The notes under the pieces are model-generated. The model had not been told where the DNA came from and did not search any database. It saw only the letters and a program-made list of their open reading frames with translations. From Fuerstiella sp. (GTDB taxonomy: Bacteria > Planctomycetota > Planctomycetia > Planctomycetales > Planctomycetaceae): a DNA stretch of 64,000 bases. Positions within the stretch are counted from its first letter, which is position 1. Each line of letters opens with the position of its first letter. The stretch is from the NCBI GenBank assembly GCA_014238335.1, contig JABABI010000032.1, forward strand, positions 1 through 64,000, given 5' to 3'. Positions 1 through 9,165 of the stretch are shown here, piece by piece. Position numbers and translations under genes: made by a program.

Positions 1-656
1 GCATTCGGACTCGGCGTGATCCCGGCGATATGCACACGTCGCGTCTTCAGATGCATCACGGCGAGAACATAGAACGTGACGAGCCCGCTCCTTGTCCAGA
101 CTTCCACCGTCGTGAAGTCCGTGGCGAAGAGCGAATTCCAGTGAGCTTTGAGAAATGTGCTCCATGACTGTGAACGCTGCCGGTCTGGTGCAGGTTCGAT
201 ACCGTGAGCCTTCAGCACGTTGGCGACGGTGGAATCGGCGATGTGGTAGCCGACGTTCTTAAGTGCTCCCTGAATGCGATCGTAGCCCCACGTCGGATTC
301 TCCCTGGCGAAGCAAACAATGGCATCCACGATTTGCTGACGGATGCGTGGTCGACCGGGTTTTCGCTTGTCGCAGGAGTCGAACTTTCTGGCCACAAGTT
401 CGCGGTGCCAGCGGAGAATCGTGTCTGGCGTAAAGATGGTCGTCAGTTCCAGCAGAGCCTTGCGACCGATGGCGTGAGCCTTCACCGCCAGTAACCGACG
501 CGGGTCGTCATCGAGCAGCAGTCGCTTCTTTCCGAGCTTTTTGAGCAAAGCCTCGATCTGTGCGTTCTGGAACTCAATGATCTGTTGCTGCCGTTGATTG
601 ACCATGGCGCTGAGGGCAGCGAGCAGAATGTGCCAGGGTTGGAGCAGGAAAGACAT
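1..656 (-). CDS. Integrase-type transposase, partial (C-terminus beyond left edge)
   Basis: Read on the minus strand from ATG at 656, one frame stays open for 218 codons to the window edge, so the C-terminal part is missing here. A helix-turn-helix-like N-terminal half (includes KRKPGRPRIRQQIVDAIVCF and NPTWGYDRIQGALKNVGYHI) is followed by the start of an rve/DDE integrase core. The first catalytic Asp is probably that of FATDFTTVEVW; the second Asp and the Glu would lie outside. This layout is that of IS3/IS481-like integrase-core transposases, which move DNA by cut-and-paste or copy-out. No terminal inverted repeat or target duplication could be identified on the right side. The element would extend leftwards out of view. 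Confident about the family, not about the IS type or intactness. Confidence 0.85.
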   Translation of the reverse strand, partial: MSFLLQPWHILLAALSAMVNQRQQQIIEFQNAQIEALLKKLGKKRLLLDDDPRRLLAVKAHAIGRKALLELTTIFTPDTILRWHRELVARKFDSCDKRKPGRPRIRQQIVDAIVCFARENPTWGYDRIQGALKNVGYHIADSTVANVLKAHGIEPAPDRQRSQSWSTFLKAHWNSLFATDFTTVEVWTRSGLVTFYVLAVMHLKTRRVHIAGITPSPN

Positions 657-1049
657 GTTCGGCGCCAAAAATAACCAGTTTCCGGTGCAAGGAGATGAAA
701 TCAAGCGGCGGAGATGAGAGACTCTAAAGTCGTCAAAACGCTGTGTTTCACGGCCTTTTGAGTTCGGCGGAGTATTTTGACCCTACGGCTCTCAATGGAC
801 GTTTGGTTTCCGGAAAACGTCGCATTGCTGGCCCTCCTGATTCTGGCAGGCCCTCCTGATTCTGGCAGGCCCACCACTCGCCATGCGGCGGTAATGTTCT
901 TCCGACCTTTTGAAACCGTACAAGAGTGCGAACGGCGGGGCCAGGTCACCGGTTTCCAGGAGTGAATACTGTTCCCGACAGCTTTCCGCTTTCGCGTTCT
1001 ACCAATACGAAATCGTGTTTGCTGTTTCTCCATGAGGTGCACACGTGAA
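657..1049. other. Intergenic stretch beside transposase, no convincing gene
   Basis: This 393-base gap between the transposase start and a small membrane-protein gene has an open minus-strand frame (about 701-1042) rich in Arg, Ser and Thr, without recognisable domain or ribosome-binding site. It contains one tandem 19-base duplication (831-868). It may be the outer end of the mobile element or decayed sequence. Confidence 0.5.
831..868. repeat. Tandem duplication of a 19-base unit
   Basis: The unit GCCCTCCTGATTCTGGCAG occurs twice without gap (831-849 and 850-868) and the start of a third copy, GCCC, follows. It sits in non-coding sequence upstream of the partial transposase. Slippage or a transposition scar could give this. 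Confidence 0.9.
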
Positions 1050-1346
1050 TCAACGATTCAGAGACCGGGGTTTGTCGGGCTGACTGGCTCCGTCGGCGGA
1101 CCGCTTGATGCAGTATCTCACAAAGTCGAAGAGTCCGGCAAACCGATAACGACCATCGACGTAGTGTTCGATCACGTAGAACACGAAAAAGTAGAAGCGA
1201 CAGAAGCACCAAACGGTCATACACAACAGCATAACGTTGCGCCAGGTCGGCATTGCCAGCACCAACAACGAAGCCGCTAACAGCCCGGCCAGCAGAAACA
1301 GAAATCCCTTGGCATAGATCAACCGCGGGTTGGTAAGATCAACCAT
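1050..1346 (-). CDS. Small membrane protein of unknown function
   Basis: A 98-residue protein starting at ATG 1346, which has a GGAG ribosome-binding site six bases upstream (1353-1356); an in-frame GTG at 1358 overlaps that site and is less likely. Two hydrophobic stretches are visible: one near the N-terminus (FLFLLAGLLAASLLVLAM, about residues 13-31) and a second aromatic-rich one (MLLCMTVWCFCRFYFFVFYV, about 37-57), so it probably spans the inner membrane twice. The C-terminal 40 residues are charged. No family was recognised. It lies 91 bases after the stop of the RND gene on the same strand and could be the last gene of that transcript, but nothing else ties it to efflux. Confidence 0.65.
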   Translation of the reverse strand: MVDLTNPRLIYAKGFLFLLAGLLAASLLVLAMPTWRNVMLLCMTVWCFCRFYFFVFYVIEHYVDGRYRFAGLFDFVRYCIKRSADGASQPDKPRSLNR

Positions 1347-1437
1347 GGCACTCTCCACGTACCGTCGATTTCATGAGACCGCGTTCGCTGCAGGATGCAC
1401 GCAATACAGTTCCTCGTTTTCCGAAAATTCGAATCCG

Positions 1438-4400
1438 CTATAAAACAGGAGCGGCTGGGACGTCAGATTTGTCTGGCTGATCGACAGCCATCGTGGGCTG
1501 ATCAGGAGCATGCGTCCCAAACAAAGTGCCGTAGACCAGATAAAAGGTGGGCACCAGGACCAGGACCAGCAACGTTGACAACAGCAGACCAAAGCACAGG
1601 CTGGTGGCCATGGGTATCACCAGCTGAGCCTGAAACGACTTCTCGTTCAGGATCGGCAGCAGGCCTGCAATGGTCGTCATGGATGTCAGAAGTACCGGAC
1701 GGAATCGCCTCTGCCCTGCTTCCAGAACGGCTTCCCGAAGCGGCGTGCCACTCCGGATTCGGGCATTGATGAAGTCCACCAGAACGATCGAGTCATTCAC
1801 GACAACTCCGGTGAGTGCCACCAGGCCCAGAATACTGAACAACGTCAGTGGCAGCCCCATGAATGCATGTCCCCAGATGGCACCGACGATGCCAAATGGA
1901 ATCACGGCCATCACGACCAGTGGCTGTCCGTACGACGTGAATTCGACGGTCAACAGCACAAAGGTCGCCAGCATCGCCACGGCGAAGCCGACCATCAGAC
2001 TCCGAACGGACTCCGTATCCTGCTCCTGCTGCCCTTCCCAGCGGATCTTCAGACCAGGGTATCGCTTCAACAAATCGGGAGTGAATTCGGCCTGAAGTGT
2101 GCCCACAATTTCCTTTGCATTCGCTTCTGTTTCGTTCAAATCTGCAGAAATAGTAATTGATCGTCGCTGATTAATCCGATTGATTTCTGAATATCCTCGC
2201 GACACCTTCACCTCAGCGAGTTCGGTAATTGGCCGCTGAATGCCATCACCCGCGTCAACGCGGATGTCAGAAAATTTGGCCAGCGACCGACGGTCCTCCT
2301 CCGGGTACCGCACCATCAACTTGACTTCGTGTCGACCTCGCTGCAGCCGCATAACTTCTTCACCGTAATAGGATGCGCGTACGGTACGAGCGATGTTGTC
2401 CAGCGGAATACCCAGCGATCGAGCATTGTGTTTGCCAGTGAGCTGCAGCTCCCACTTGCCAGGACGTGAATCGTCTGCAATATCAAACACGCCCCTGAAC
2501 TTGCTGAGTTCTGTCTTTGCCTCTTCCACGGCAGCTTCCAGATTTTTCATATCCTCTGCCGGAGCCAACAGTTTGAATTCGATTGGTTTCCCGCCTGGGC
2601 CTCGATTCTGCGAAGCAAACGTCAATGTTTCGACGCCGGGGATCTGTCCCACAGTCGCCCGCCATTCGTCAATCACCTGACTGCTGGTCAGGGACCGTTC
2701 GGTATTCTCGACCAGCTGCACGTGAACCTTGCCAACGTGACCGCCGGAAGTCGTTTCGCCACCACCGGGACTACCGCCGCTGGTCGCCTGCCCAACCAGA
2801 CGATGCATCACTTTGACCAGAGGGCGGCCTTCAGTCGAGTGATTCCGATTAACTTTCTGAATTGCGTCTTCGATCTTTAGCGTGGCCTCTTCCGTAATGC
2901 GACTCGGCGTTCCGTCCGGGAATATGACATTGGCAATAACTTCCGGCGCGTCCAGCTTGGGAAAGAAAATGCTTGGAACCGTACCGTTGCGAACAAGGCT
3001 GACGGACAGCAGGACCACGGCGATGGCCGAACTGATCGTGATGGCGGGATTTTTCAGTGAGAACGTCACGATCGGGGTGTAGACCCGATAAATGACAAAG
3101 TCCAGGATTCTGTTGGTAAAACGGTTCAGCCCCGCCGTCAGAAAGAACGGTTCCTTTTTCCCATGAGCAAGGTGACACGGCAGGATAAAAATGCTCTCGA
3201 TCAAGGAAATGATCAGCATCGCAATAACGGCCAGTGGCAGTACAGCGAAAAACTTCCCCATGACACCGGTCACAAAGAACATCGGCATAAAGGCAAAAAC
3301 TGTCGTCGCAATCGAAGTGGCCACGGACGGCACAACTTCCAGAGTCCCTTCAATGGCAGCCTGAACGAATGACTTTTTCTGTTGTCGATGAGAATAAATG
3401 TTTTCACCAATTACGATCGCATCGTCCACGACAATGCCCAGCGCAATCAGGAAGGCAAACAGCGACAGCATGTTCAGCGTCTGATCAAACTGCCACAGCA
3501 CAGCACAGGCACCGAGAACGGAAATCGGGATGCCCAGAGCGACCCAAAACGCCAGCCGAAATTCCAGAAAGAGTGCCAGCACGATAAAGACAAGCACCAG
3601 TCCCTGCGCACCGTTGCGTCGCAGCAGATCCAGACGGTCACGCACGTTGATGGCGGCGTCACCCCACGTCGTAAACTCATAGCCCGGCGGCAACTTCGTC
3701 GTGGCAACATAGTCATTCACCGCATCAGCCATGGACAGCAGGTCTTCCCGGGCGGCCGCTTTCACCGAAATCGCCAGTCCCGGTTTTCCGTTGATGCGGC
3801 TTACCGAAACGGTGTCAACGAACTCATCTTTGACAACGCCCAGATCCGCGACTGTCAGCGCAATGCCGTCACGGCGGGTGATCAGCGGAATACGCAAAAT
3901 CTCTTCTCCCAGCACCTGCTTGTTTTTTCCGCGCAGCAGGTACGTTTCACCATGATCCTTGATATTGCCGCCAGGAAGTTCAAGATTGCGCATACGAATC
4001 CGGCGTGCGACATCCGTCAGGGTCAGTCCATATTCTCGCAGTGTCTTCTCCGGAATTTCGACATCGATCTGGTACTTGCGCTCACCCGTGATGTCCGCTA
4101 CGGAAATCTGCGATATCTGCAGCAGGTCCGCTCGCACACGCTCGGTTATTTCACGCAGTTGCAATTCCGTCGCAGCGTCATCTGGTCCAGTGTAGACGAC
4201 GCCGACCGTAATCGCCGAATTGCGAATCGCCACCTGCTGAACCTCAGGCTCTTCGGCAAGGTCCGGAAAACTGGGAATGCGGTCCACTTCAGATTGAATT
4301 TCGTTTAGCACTTTCTGAACGCTGGGAACGTCGGTTTTCACTTCGATGACAACGTTGCCGCCACCTTCACCGGCAACTGACGTGACTTTCTTAACACCGT

Positions 4401-4626
4401 CAACCGACCGCACAGCTTCTTCGATTTTCTGACAGATACCACTTTCCACTTCTTCCGGACTGGCTCCTGGGTACGGAACGGTGATCAGAACGATCTCAAG
4501 TTCGAACTGCGGAAACTCTTCGCGGCGCAGTTGAGTTCCGGCAAACAGTCCGACCGCCAGCAAGGCGACCATGATCGTATTCATCGCCGGTGACTGGCGA
4601 ATGGCCCACGCGATAACAGACCTCAT
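1438..4626 (-). CDS. RND-family efflux transporter, inner-membrane pump
   Basis: A 1062-residue AcrB/MexF-like proton antiporter that would export hydrophobic substrates or drugs from the periplasm or inner membrane. The N-terminal membrane helix (TIMVALLAVGLFAG) is followed by a porter domain with the usual PYPGASPEEVESGI segment. A membrane bundle around residues 335-500 holds the TM4 proton-relay pair in GIVVDDAIVIGENIY, and a second porter half and membrane bundle complete the duplicated RND layout. Length matches the family. Its ATG overlaps the stop of the upstream adaptor gene by four bases (ATGA), pointing to translational coupling. No outer-membrane channel gene is in this operon, so it presumably borrows a TolC-family protein encoded elsewhere. 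Substrate unknown. Confidence 0.95.
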   Translation of the reverse strand: MRSVIAWAIRQSPAMNTIMVALLAVGLFAGTQLRREEFPQFELEIVLITVPYPGASPEEVESGICQKIEEAVRSVDGVKKVTSVAGEGGGNVVIEVKTDVPSVQKVLNEIQSEVDRIPSFPDLAEEPEVQQVAIRNSAITVGVVYTGPDDAATELQLREITERVRADLLQISQISVADITGERKYQIDVEIPEKTLREYGLTLTDVARRIRMRNLELPGGNIKDHGETYLLRGKNKQVLGEEILRIPLITRRDGIALTVADLGVVKDEFVDTVSVSRINGKPGLAISVKAAAREDLLSMADAVNDYVATTKLPPGYEFTTWGDAAINVRDRLDLLRRNGAQGLVLVFIVLALFLEFRLAFWVALGIPISVLGACAVLWQFDQTLNMLSLFAFLIALGIVVDDAIVIGENIYSHRQQKKSFVQAAIEGTLEVVPSVATSIATTVFAFMPMFFVTGVMGKFFAVLPLAVIAMLIISLIESIFILPCHLAHGKKEPFFLTAGLNRFTNRILDFVIYRVYTPIVTFSLKNPAITISSAIAVVLLSVSLVRNGTVPSIFFPKLDAPEVIANVIFPDGTPSRITEEATLKIEDAIQKVNRNHSTEGRPLVKVMHRLVGQATSGGSPGGGETTSGGHVGKVHVQLVENTERSLTSSQVIDEWRATVGQIPGVETLTFASQNRGPGGKPIEFKLLAPAEDMKNLEAAVEEAKTELSKFRGVFDIADDSRPGKWELQLTGKHNARSLGIPLDNIARTVRASYYGEEVMRLQRGRHEVKLMVRYPEEDRRSLAKFSDIRVDAGDGIQRPITELAEVKVSRGYSEINRINQRRSITISADLNETEANAKEIVGTLQAEFTPDLLKRYPGLKIRWEGQQEQDTESVRSLMVGFAVAMLATFVLLTVEFTSYGQPLVVMAVIPFGIVGAIWGHAFMGLPLTLFSILGLVALTGVVVNDSIVLVDFINARIRSGTPLREAVLEAGQRRFRPVLLTSMTTIAGLLPILNEKSFQAQLVIPMATSLCFGLLLSTLLVLVLVPTFYLVYGTLFGTHAPDQPTMAVDQPDKSDVPAAPVL

Positions 4627-5993
4627 TCGGTCGACTCCTTCGCGTCGTCCAGTGACATGCCTTCTTTCACGGAAGCCAGAGGCGACACGACAACCCGATC
4701 ACCCGCCTGCAGGCCGCTGCCGTCTGCTCGCACCAGCGCGGTTTGCCCCTCAGTATGAACGACGGAAATCTTCCTGATTTCCAGTTTGCCGTCGCGGTTG
4801 ACCCAGATCTGTTCGCCGGGTCGCACTGCTTCCACCGGCAGGTGCAGCAGTGGATAGGGAGATTCGATTGGAATTCGGACGGCGACATACATGCCGCTCA
4901 GCAATACCGGTGGAGAAACGGTGGCTCGACCGCCGACGCTGTCATTGACGCGCGTCCTGCGTGGCTGCTGGACCAGAATTCGGCACGGAAAGGTTCGCGT
5001 ATCACGATCAATACCGGTCCCTTCCAGTCGTGAAATGTACCCGTCCCAGATGGTTTCGACACCTTCAAAGACGAAAGCAATTTCACACGGCACCTGTGGC
5101 AGATTAACAGGGTCGAACGAAGGCACAACTCCCGGCGAATAACCTGATCGTTCTGCGGCGTCAGGTCGTTGGAGCCAGACCCACGCCAGTTCTTCGCTGC
5201 GCAACTGACATTTCACCTCCATCTGGCCGCCATCGCTGATATCGACAAGAACGTCTCCGAATTTGGCGTATTCACCCTCCTCAACGCTGTCAGCAACAAT
5301 GCGGCCTTCGAGGGGCGATTTCACGGTGCAACGTCCAACATCGGCTTCCGCCCGCTTTAGCTGAACCGCAAACAACTTTTCCGTTGCCTCTTTGGTTTTC
5401 TTCTGCTGGACAAGCGTAGACACTTGATTGCGCAGCGTCTGCACGGAGTTACGGGCGGTTAATTCCAGCTTCATTGCATTTTCAAGCTCCGTTTCATTAG
5501 CGGTCTTGCGTTTGAACAGCGACTGCATTCGTTCCAGTTGGTTCTTCTGAAGCTGCCTGTTTTCATCCGCCAAAACAATAAGCGCCTCGGCATTCTTCAG
5601 GTCAACGGATACCGCCGTGATTTCTTCACGCGCCTGCAGCAGCTCTGCGTTCAGTCGCTCAACCTCCAGCTTGTAGTTGACCGGATCAATCTCAAACAGC
5701 AATTCACCTTTGCGAACGTACGTACCTCCCCGTGCTCTGTCCGTCTTGTGAATGATTCGACCCTCGACCTCAGCACCAACTGTGACAACGCGATAGGTAA
5801 CAGCCTCGCCATCAGCATTGAGGTGGAACGGCTGATTCCAGGCGGTAACTGACTTTGTCACGACAACAACATCGCCGTCGCCGTCGTCCGCATCCTGCGT
5901 CGGCACCTCGGGCTTCTGGCCAAAGAAACGAAATCCCGCCACACCAGTGGCCAGGATCAGAATTGACACGACGACATTGACGACAGTTTTCAC
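4623..5993 (-). CDS. RND efflux periplasmic adaptor (membrane fusion protein)
   Basis: This HlyD/AcrA-type adaptor would bridge the inner-membrane pump and an outer-membrane channel. It has one N-terminal membrane anchor (VVNVVVSILILATGVAGFRF), a split lipoyl domain (GAEVEGRIIH, then CTVKSPLEGRIVADSVEEGE), a long alpha-helical hairpin between the lipoyl halves (about residues 110-225) and C-terminal beta-barrel and membrane-proximal domains. I place the start at GTG 5993 (456 residues) because a GGAG lies eight bases upstream and this avoids overlap with tetR. An upstream ATG at 6056 would overlap tetR by 47 bases and add a Cys-rich, signal-unlike extension. It is the middle gene of a tetR-MFP-RND operon. 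Confidence 0.92.
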   Translation of the reverse strand: MKTVVNVVVSILILATGVAGFRFFGQKPEVPTQDADDGDGDVVVVTKSVTAWNQPFHLNADGEAVTYRVVTVGAEVEGRIIHKTDRARGGTYVRKGELLFEIDPVNYKLEVERLNAELLQAREEITAVSVDLKNAEALIVLADENRQLQKNQLERMQSLFKRKTANETELENAMKLELTARNSVQTLRNQVSTLVQQKKTKEATEKLFAVQLKRAEADVGRCTVKSPLEGRIVADSVEEGEYAKFGDVLVDISDGGQMEVKCQLRSEELAWVWLQRPDAAERSGYSPGVVPSFDPVNLPQVPCEIAFVFEGVETIWDGYISRLEGTGIDRDTRTFPCRILVQQPRRTRVNDSVGGRATVSPPVLLSGMYVAVRIPIESPYPLLHLPVEAVRPGEQIWVNRDGKLEIRKISVVHTEGQTALVRADGSGLQAGDRVVVSPLASVKEGMSLDDAKESTE

Positions 5994-6009
5994 CAACCGT
6001 TCTCCAACC

Positions 6010-6612
6010 TTATGAATTCTCGTTTCGAGGCAGCAGCCCCTGCAACAGCACGTCAACCATATACGACACGTATTCGCCGTCTGTATGCCCGGTCGGATGC
6101 TTTCCCAGCATGTCCGTCAACATGGCAGGCCCGTGCATCGATGTCAGCATCAGCATTGCGGTCGCTTTGAAATCGACGCCACGGATCAATCCGCGATCTG
6201 CCGCTCGCTGCAGCCATCCGGACAGCACCCGAATATCCAGCAGCGGTGGGGCTTCTTCATATCGAGCAAATATTTTCCGGGGATCAATGCCGCTCCATTT
6301 GAGCACAGACATGCGATGACAGATGTCCACAAAGAATTCGGCCAGTTCCTCCAGGATCTCCGTCAGTTGCGCGTCAAGTGACCGATCGTCCGGACCAGCT
6401 TCAACCAGCGGAAGCCACGGCGCCTGATTCGGTGGAGCAATCGCCGCCAGCAACAGATCCTGCTTACTGTGAAAACGCTTGAACAGCGCCTGCGGAGAAA
6501 CTCCCAGCTGATCAGCAATCACGTCGGTCGGCACGGACGGGCCGTGCTTCAGAAAGCACTTCCGAGCCGTCTGCAGAATCTGCTCGTCTGAAATTGTTCG
6601 AGGTCGCCCCAT
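6010..6612 (-). CDS. TetR/AcrR-family transcriptional repressor
   Basis: A 200-residue regulator. The N-terminal helix-turn-helix (about residues 8-55, with IADQLGVSPQALFKRFHSKQ) is typical of TetR proteins; the remaining helical part would bind an inducer and dimerise. It is the first gene of the operon with the adaptor and RND pump, so it most likely represses its own operon and is released by a pump substrate. A perfect inverted repeat of ten-base arms starts 15 bases upstream of its ATG and is the obvious operator. The ligand cannot be read from the sequence. Confidence 0.93.
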   Translation of the reverse strand: MGRPRTISDEQILQTARKCFLKHGPSVPTDVIADQLGVSPQALFKRFHSKQDLLLAAIAPPNQAPWLPLVEAGPDDRSLDAQLTEILEELAEFFVDICHRMSVLKWSGIDPRKIFARYEEAPPLLDIRVLSGWLQRAADRGLIRGVDFKATAMLMLTSMHGPAMLTDMLGKHPTGHTDGEYVSYMVDVLLQGLLPRNENS

Positions 6613-6627
6613 TTCGCTGCTCTGTAA

Positions 6628-6655
6628 ACATTAGTTATCCAAAAGTAACTAATGT
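6628..6655. promoter_or_regulatory. Palindromic operator for the TetR efflux operon
   Basis: Arms ACATTAGTTA (6628-6637) and TAACTAATGT (6646-6655) are perfect inverted repeats separated by eight bases. The site lies 15 bases upstream of the tetR ATG, in AT-rich sequence suited to a promoter, and its size matches operators bound by TetR-family dimers. Binding by this TetR is inferred from position and symmetry. Confidence 0.8.
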
Positions 6656-7034
6656 CCTGCTCCGGACCAAGTGAATACTGTCGAGATTTGAGAAACGACC
6701 CATCTATCGTCCACTTTCCCAAATCAGTCAAACCTTCCGCCACGAACGCGAACGGTGTTGATCCACCGAAAAATCAACTTGGTTAGGCGGCTAACGGAGA
6801 AAACATGGCAACAGGGAGTAAAGTTGGCACGCGACATAACTTCGACTTATGGAGTCAGTTCCTGGTACGACACAAGGGTGTTTGGCAGCCTGGTGTCATA
6901 TAAAACTATGCTGCCGATTCACACATCCATGGATTCCGATTCAAAGCCAAACCAGATTCGCATTAAGCGGTCCCGCGGCTTCTGAGCGTCAATTCGCGTC
7001 GGCCTGCGGGCGGTCCCGCACACAGAGAATTCCC
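6656..7034. other. Divergent intergenic region, nothing further identified
   Basis: This stretch lies between the TetR operator and the DUF3179 gene, which point away from each other, so it should hold both promoters. I see no other palindrome, RNA gene or convincing reading frame. Confidence 0.4.
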
Positions 7035-8048
7035 ATGTTGAAATGGCTGAAAATCGTGACCTGCTGTGTTGTTATTACGGCAGCGTTTGCTGTGTGGCAG
7101 ACGGCTCCTCAGGCGAACCGCAATGGTCCGCTGGCGCGGCTGGCGGCAGCGTCAGATCCGGCTGGCTACAACCCTCGACAAGTGCTTCGGCAGCCAATTC
7201 GTCCGATCACCAATCCAGTGATCGTTACTGCTGGGGAAACAGACACGGCAGCGAATGAGCTGGTCATCGGGGTCGAAGTGAACGGTGCAGCCCGTGCATA
7301 TCCGATCAACCAGCTGACTGGGCCGCAACGAGAAATCATCAACGACGTGCTGGGTGGCACGGCGATCGCTGCGACATGGTGACACCTGTGCCACAATGGC
7401 GTCGTGTACGTCCGAGAAGTTGATGATCAGCCACTGACATTGCAGGTTTCGGGAAAACTCTGGATGCGAAGCCTGGTGATGTCGGATGTGGAAACGAAGA
7501 CGGAATGGTCGCACCTGCTGGGCAGGGGGATGGCCGGAAAGCTGAAAGGACGTAAACTGAAGCCGGTGATCACAGATATGATCACGTGGTCTGTGTGGAA
7601 GGAACAGCACCCGGACACAACCGTCCTGGACATGAGCCGAACGTCCCGTAAATACTCCAGCCAGTTCTACCGTGACCCGAACCGATTTGTCTTTGGATTC
7701 GAAGTCAATGGACAGGCTTATGCTCTGCCGATGACAGACATGAAGGCAAACCCCGTCCATCAGTTTTCAAAGGGAAAACAACCATTCCTGGCAACATTCG
7801 ACAGGGAAGGCGCGGTGACTCACCTGTTCGAGCGACATGTGGACGGCCGCGTGCTGGACTTTGAACAGGTAAACGACCTGATAATGACGGACCAACAAAC
7901 GGCCAGTCACTGGAATAGACGCGACGGAAACTGCGTACAGGGCGAACAACAGGGCAAAATGCTGACACAACGAGTCGGAATTATGTCCTTTCGTAACGCC
8001 TGGCAGAACTTCCACCCGGACTCACAAGACGTCAGTTTTGACCATTAG
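7035..8048 (+). CDS. DUF3179 protein with in-frame TGA at conserved Cys (candidate selenoprotein)
   Basis: Two open segments in one frame (7035-7382 and 7383-8048) together encode a full DUF3179 protein of 337 residues. They are separated only by TGA at 7380-7382, codon 116. The context is ATW-TGA-HLCHNGVVY; in DUF3179 proteins the family motif is approximately (T/V)(Y/W)CPLC, so the TGA falls exactly on the first Cys and leaves a U-x-x-C motif. N-terminal residues 1-25 form a signal anchor. Downstream family features remain intact (LTLQVSGKLWMRSLVMSD, TEWSHLLGRGMAGKL, HPDTTVLD), with no frameshift. Readings: selenocysteine, a recent Cys-to-stop mutation, or a sequencing error. I found no downstream hairpin with standard SECIS spacing and loop G, which weakens the first. 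The biochemical role of DUF3179 is unknown. Confidence 0.7.
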
Positions 8049-8214
8049 ACATGGTTGACGCCACATTTGAGGGGAATGCCCAGGTGTGTCGCAGCAGTTG
8101 CAGGTGAGGGCGACAGCTCACTCCGGTGCAGGATCGACATTGACACCCCCGGCCGTTTCCCGATTCAATTCGCGTTGTTCACTGGATATCACAAGGTAGA
8201 ACGGAGTCCCTGAA

Positions 8215-9165
8215 GTGCGAATCGGCTGGGTTGGAGTTCACGCGGAAGGAATTTCCGCACTGAAAGCCGTCTGCGGCGCGGAATACAACGTCGCCGGATT
8301 GATGACGCTGCGCCAGGACAAAGCCGACAAACGCTGTGGATCTGCTGACTACGAACTCATCTGCCTGCAATACGACATTCCGTACCACGAAGTCGGCAAC
8401 GTCAACGATTCCGGCAGCATCGCCGTGCTGCAGTCGTGGCAATGTGACTTGCTTGTCGTCCTGGGGTGGGGACAAATTCTTGGTCCTGACGCCCTGAAGC
8501 AGGCAACGATCGGCGCCGTCGGGGCTCACGCTTCGCTGTTGCCACATAACCGAGGCAGCGCACCAGTCAACTGGGCCATCATTCGCGGCGAACATCAAAC
8601 GGGTAACTCGCTGATCTGGCTGGAAGAAGGTGTCGATGCAGGACCTCTGATCGATCAGAGGTCGTTTCCGATCACTTCTTATGACAGTTGCACGACCGTG
8701 TACGATAAAGTTGCTGACAGCAATCGTGAGATGTTGCTCAGTCTGCTGCATCAACTGAAGCCTGGTGAACGGCCGGGACAACCACAGCAGAAATCTCACG
8801 ACGCCGTGTTACCACGGCGTCGGCCTCAGGACGGTGTCATCCACTGGAACAGCAGCAGCGAAGAAATCTACAACCTTATCCGGGCGCTGACGCGTCCTTA
8901 TCCCGGCGCATTTGCGTTTCTGAACAATCAGCCCTATCGGATCTGGACCGCTGCCAGGACGCCCATGACAGTGTCGATCGCAGAGGCCGGCACTGTCATG
9001 GGCCCTGTTCACAGTCCGGAACCAAAGGCCTGTGGACAGATGGTCGCAACGGCCGATGGTGCGGTATTGGTTCTTGAGGTGGAAGACGCATCGGGCAACG
9101 TGCTGCAGGGACCGGAGCTCAGCGAACAGGACTGGACGGGAAGAAGACTCAGCAATGCCGCATAA
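8215..9165 (+). CDS. Formyltransferase-family protein (Fmt/ArnA-like)
   Basis: A 316-residue protein from GTG 8215 with an N-terminal formyl-transfer fold and a C-terminal Fmt_C-like domain (VIHWNSSSEEIYNLIRALTR). The signature AHASLLPHNRG holds the catalytic His, and EGVDAGP the catalytic Asp. However the Asn two residues before the His in Fmt and ArnA (NxH) appears to be Gly here (VGAHAS), so activity cannot be assumed. Family members transfer a formyl group from N10-formyl-tetrahydrofolate to an amine on Met-tRNA or an amino sugar. Its ORF overlaps the following PIG-L deacetylase gene by 11 bases, and a sugar transferase follows, so modification of an amino sugar in a surface glycan fits better than Met-tRNA formylation. 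Confidence 0.85.
   Translation: MRIGWVGVHAEGISALKAVCGAEYNVAGLMTLRQDKADKRCGSADYELICLQYDIPYHEVGNVNDSGSIAVLQSWQCDLLVVLGWGQILGPDALKQATIGAVGAHASLLPHNRGSAPVNWAIIRGEHQTGNSLIWLEEGVDAGPLIDQRSFPITSYDSCTTVYDKVADSNREMLLSLLHQLKPGERPGQPQQKSHDAVLPRRRPQDGVIHWNSSSEEIYNLIRALTRPYPGAFAFLNNQPYRIWTAARTPMTVSIAEAGTVMGPVHSPEPKACGQMVATADGAVLVLEVEDASGNVLQGPELSEQDWTGRRLSNAA

Noticed and set aside
701..1042. 113-codon minus-strand frame next to the transposase
   Set aside because: Basic, low-complexity product without domain or ribosome-binding site, containing the tandem duplication; left as intergenic.
3382..4308. 308-codon plus-strand frame opposite the RND pump gene
   Set aside because: It lies wholly antisense to a well-supported RND gene, has no ribosome-binding site and no family motif; long antisense frames are common in GC-rich coding DNA.
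7383..7430. Standard bacterial SECIS hairpin after the DUF3179 TGA
   Set aside because: Only short stems were found, one with a loop lacking G and one too near the TGA; not annotated as SECIS.
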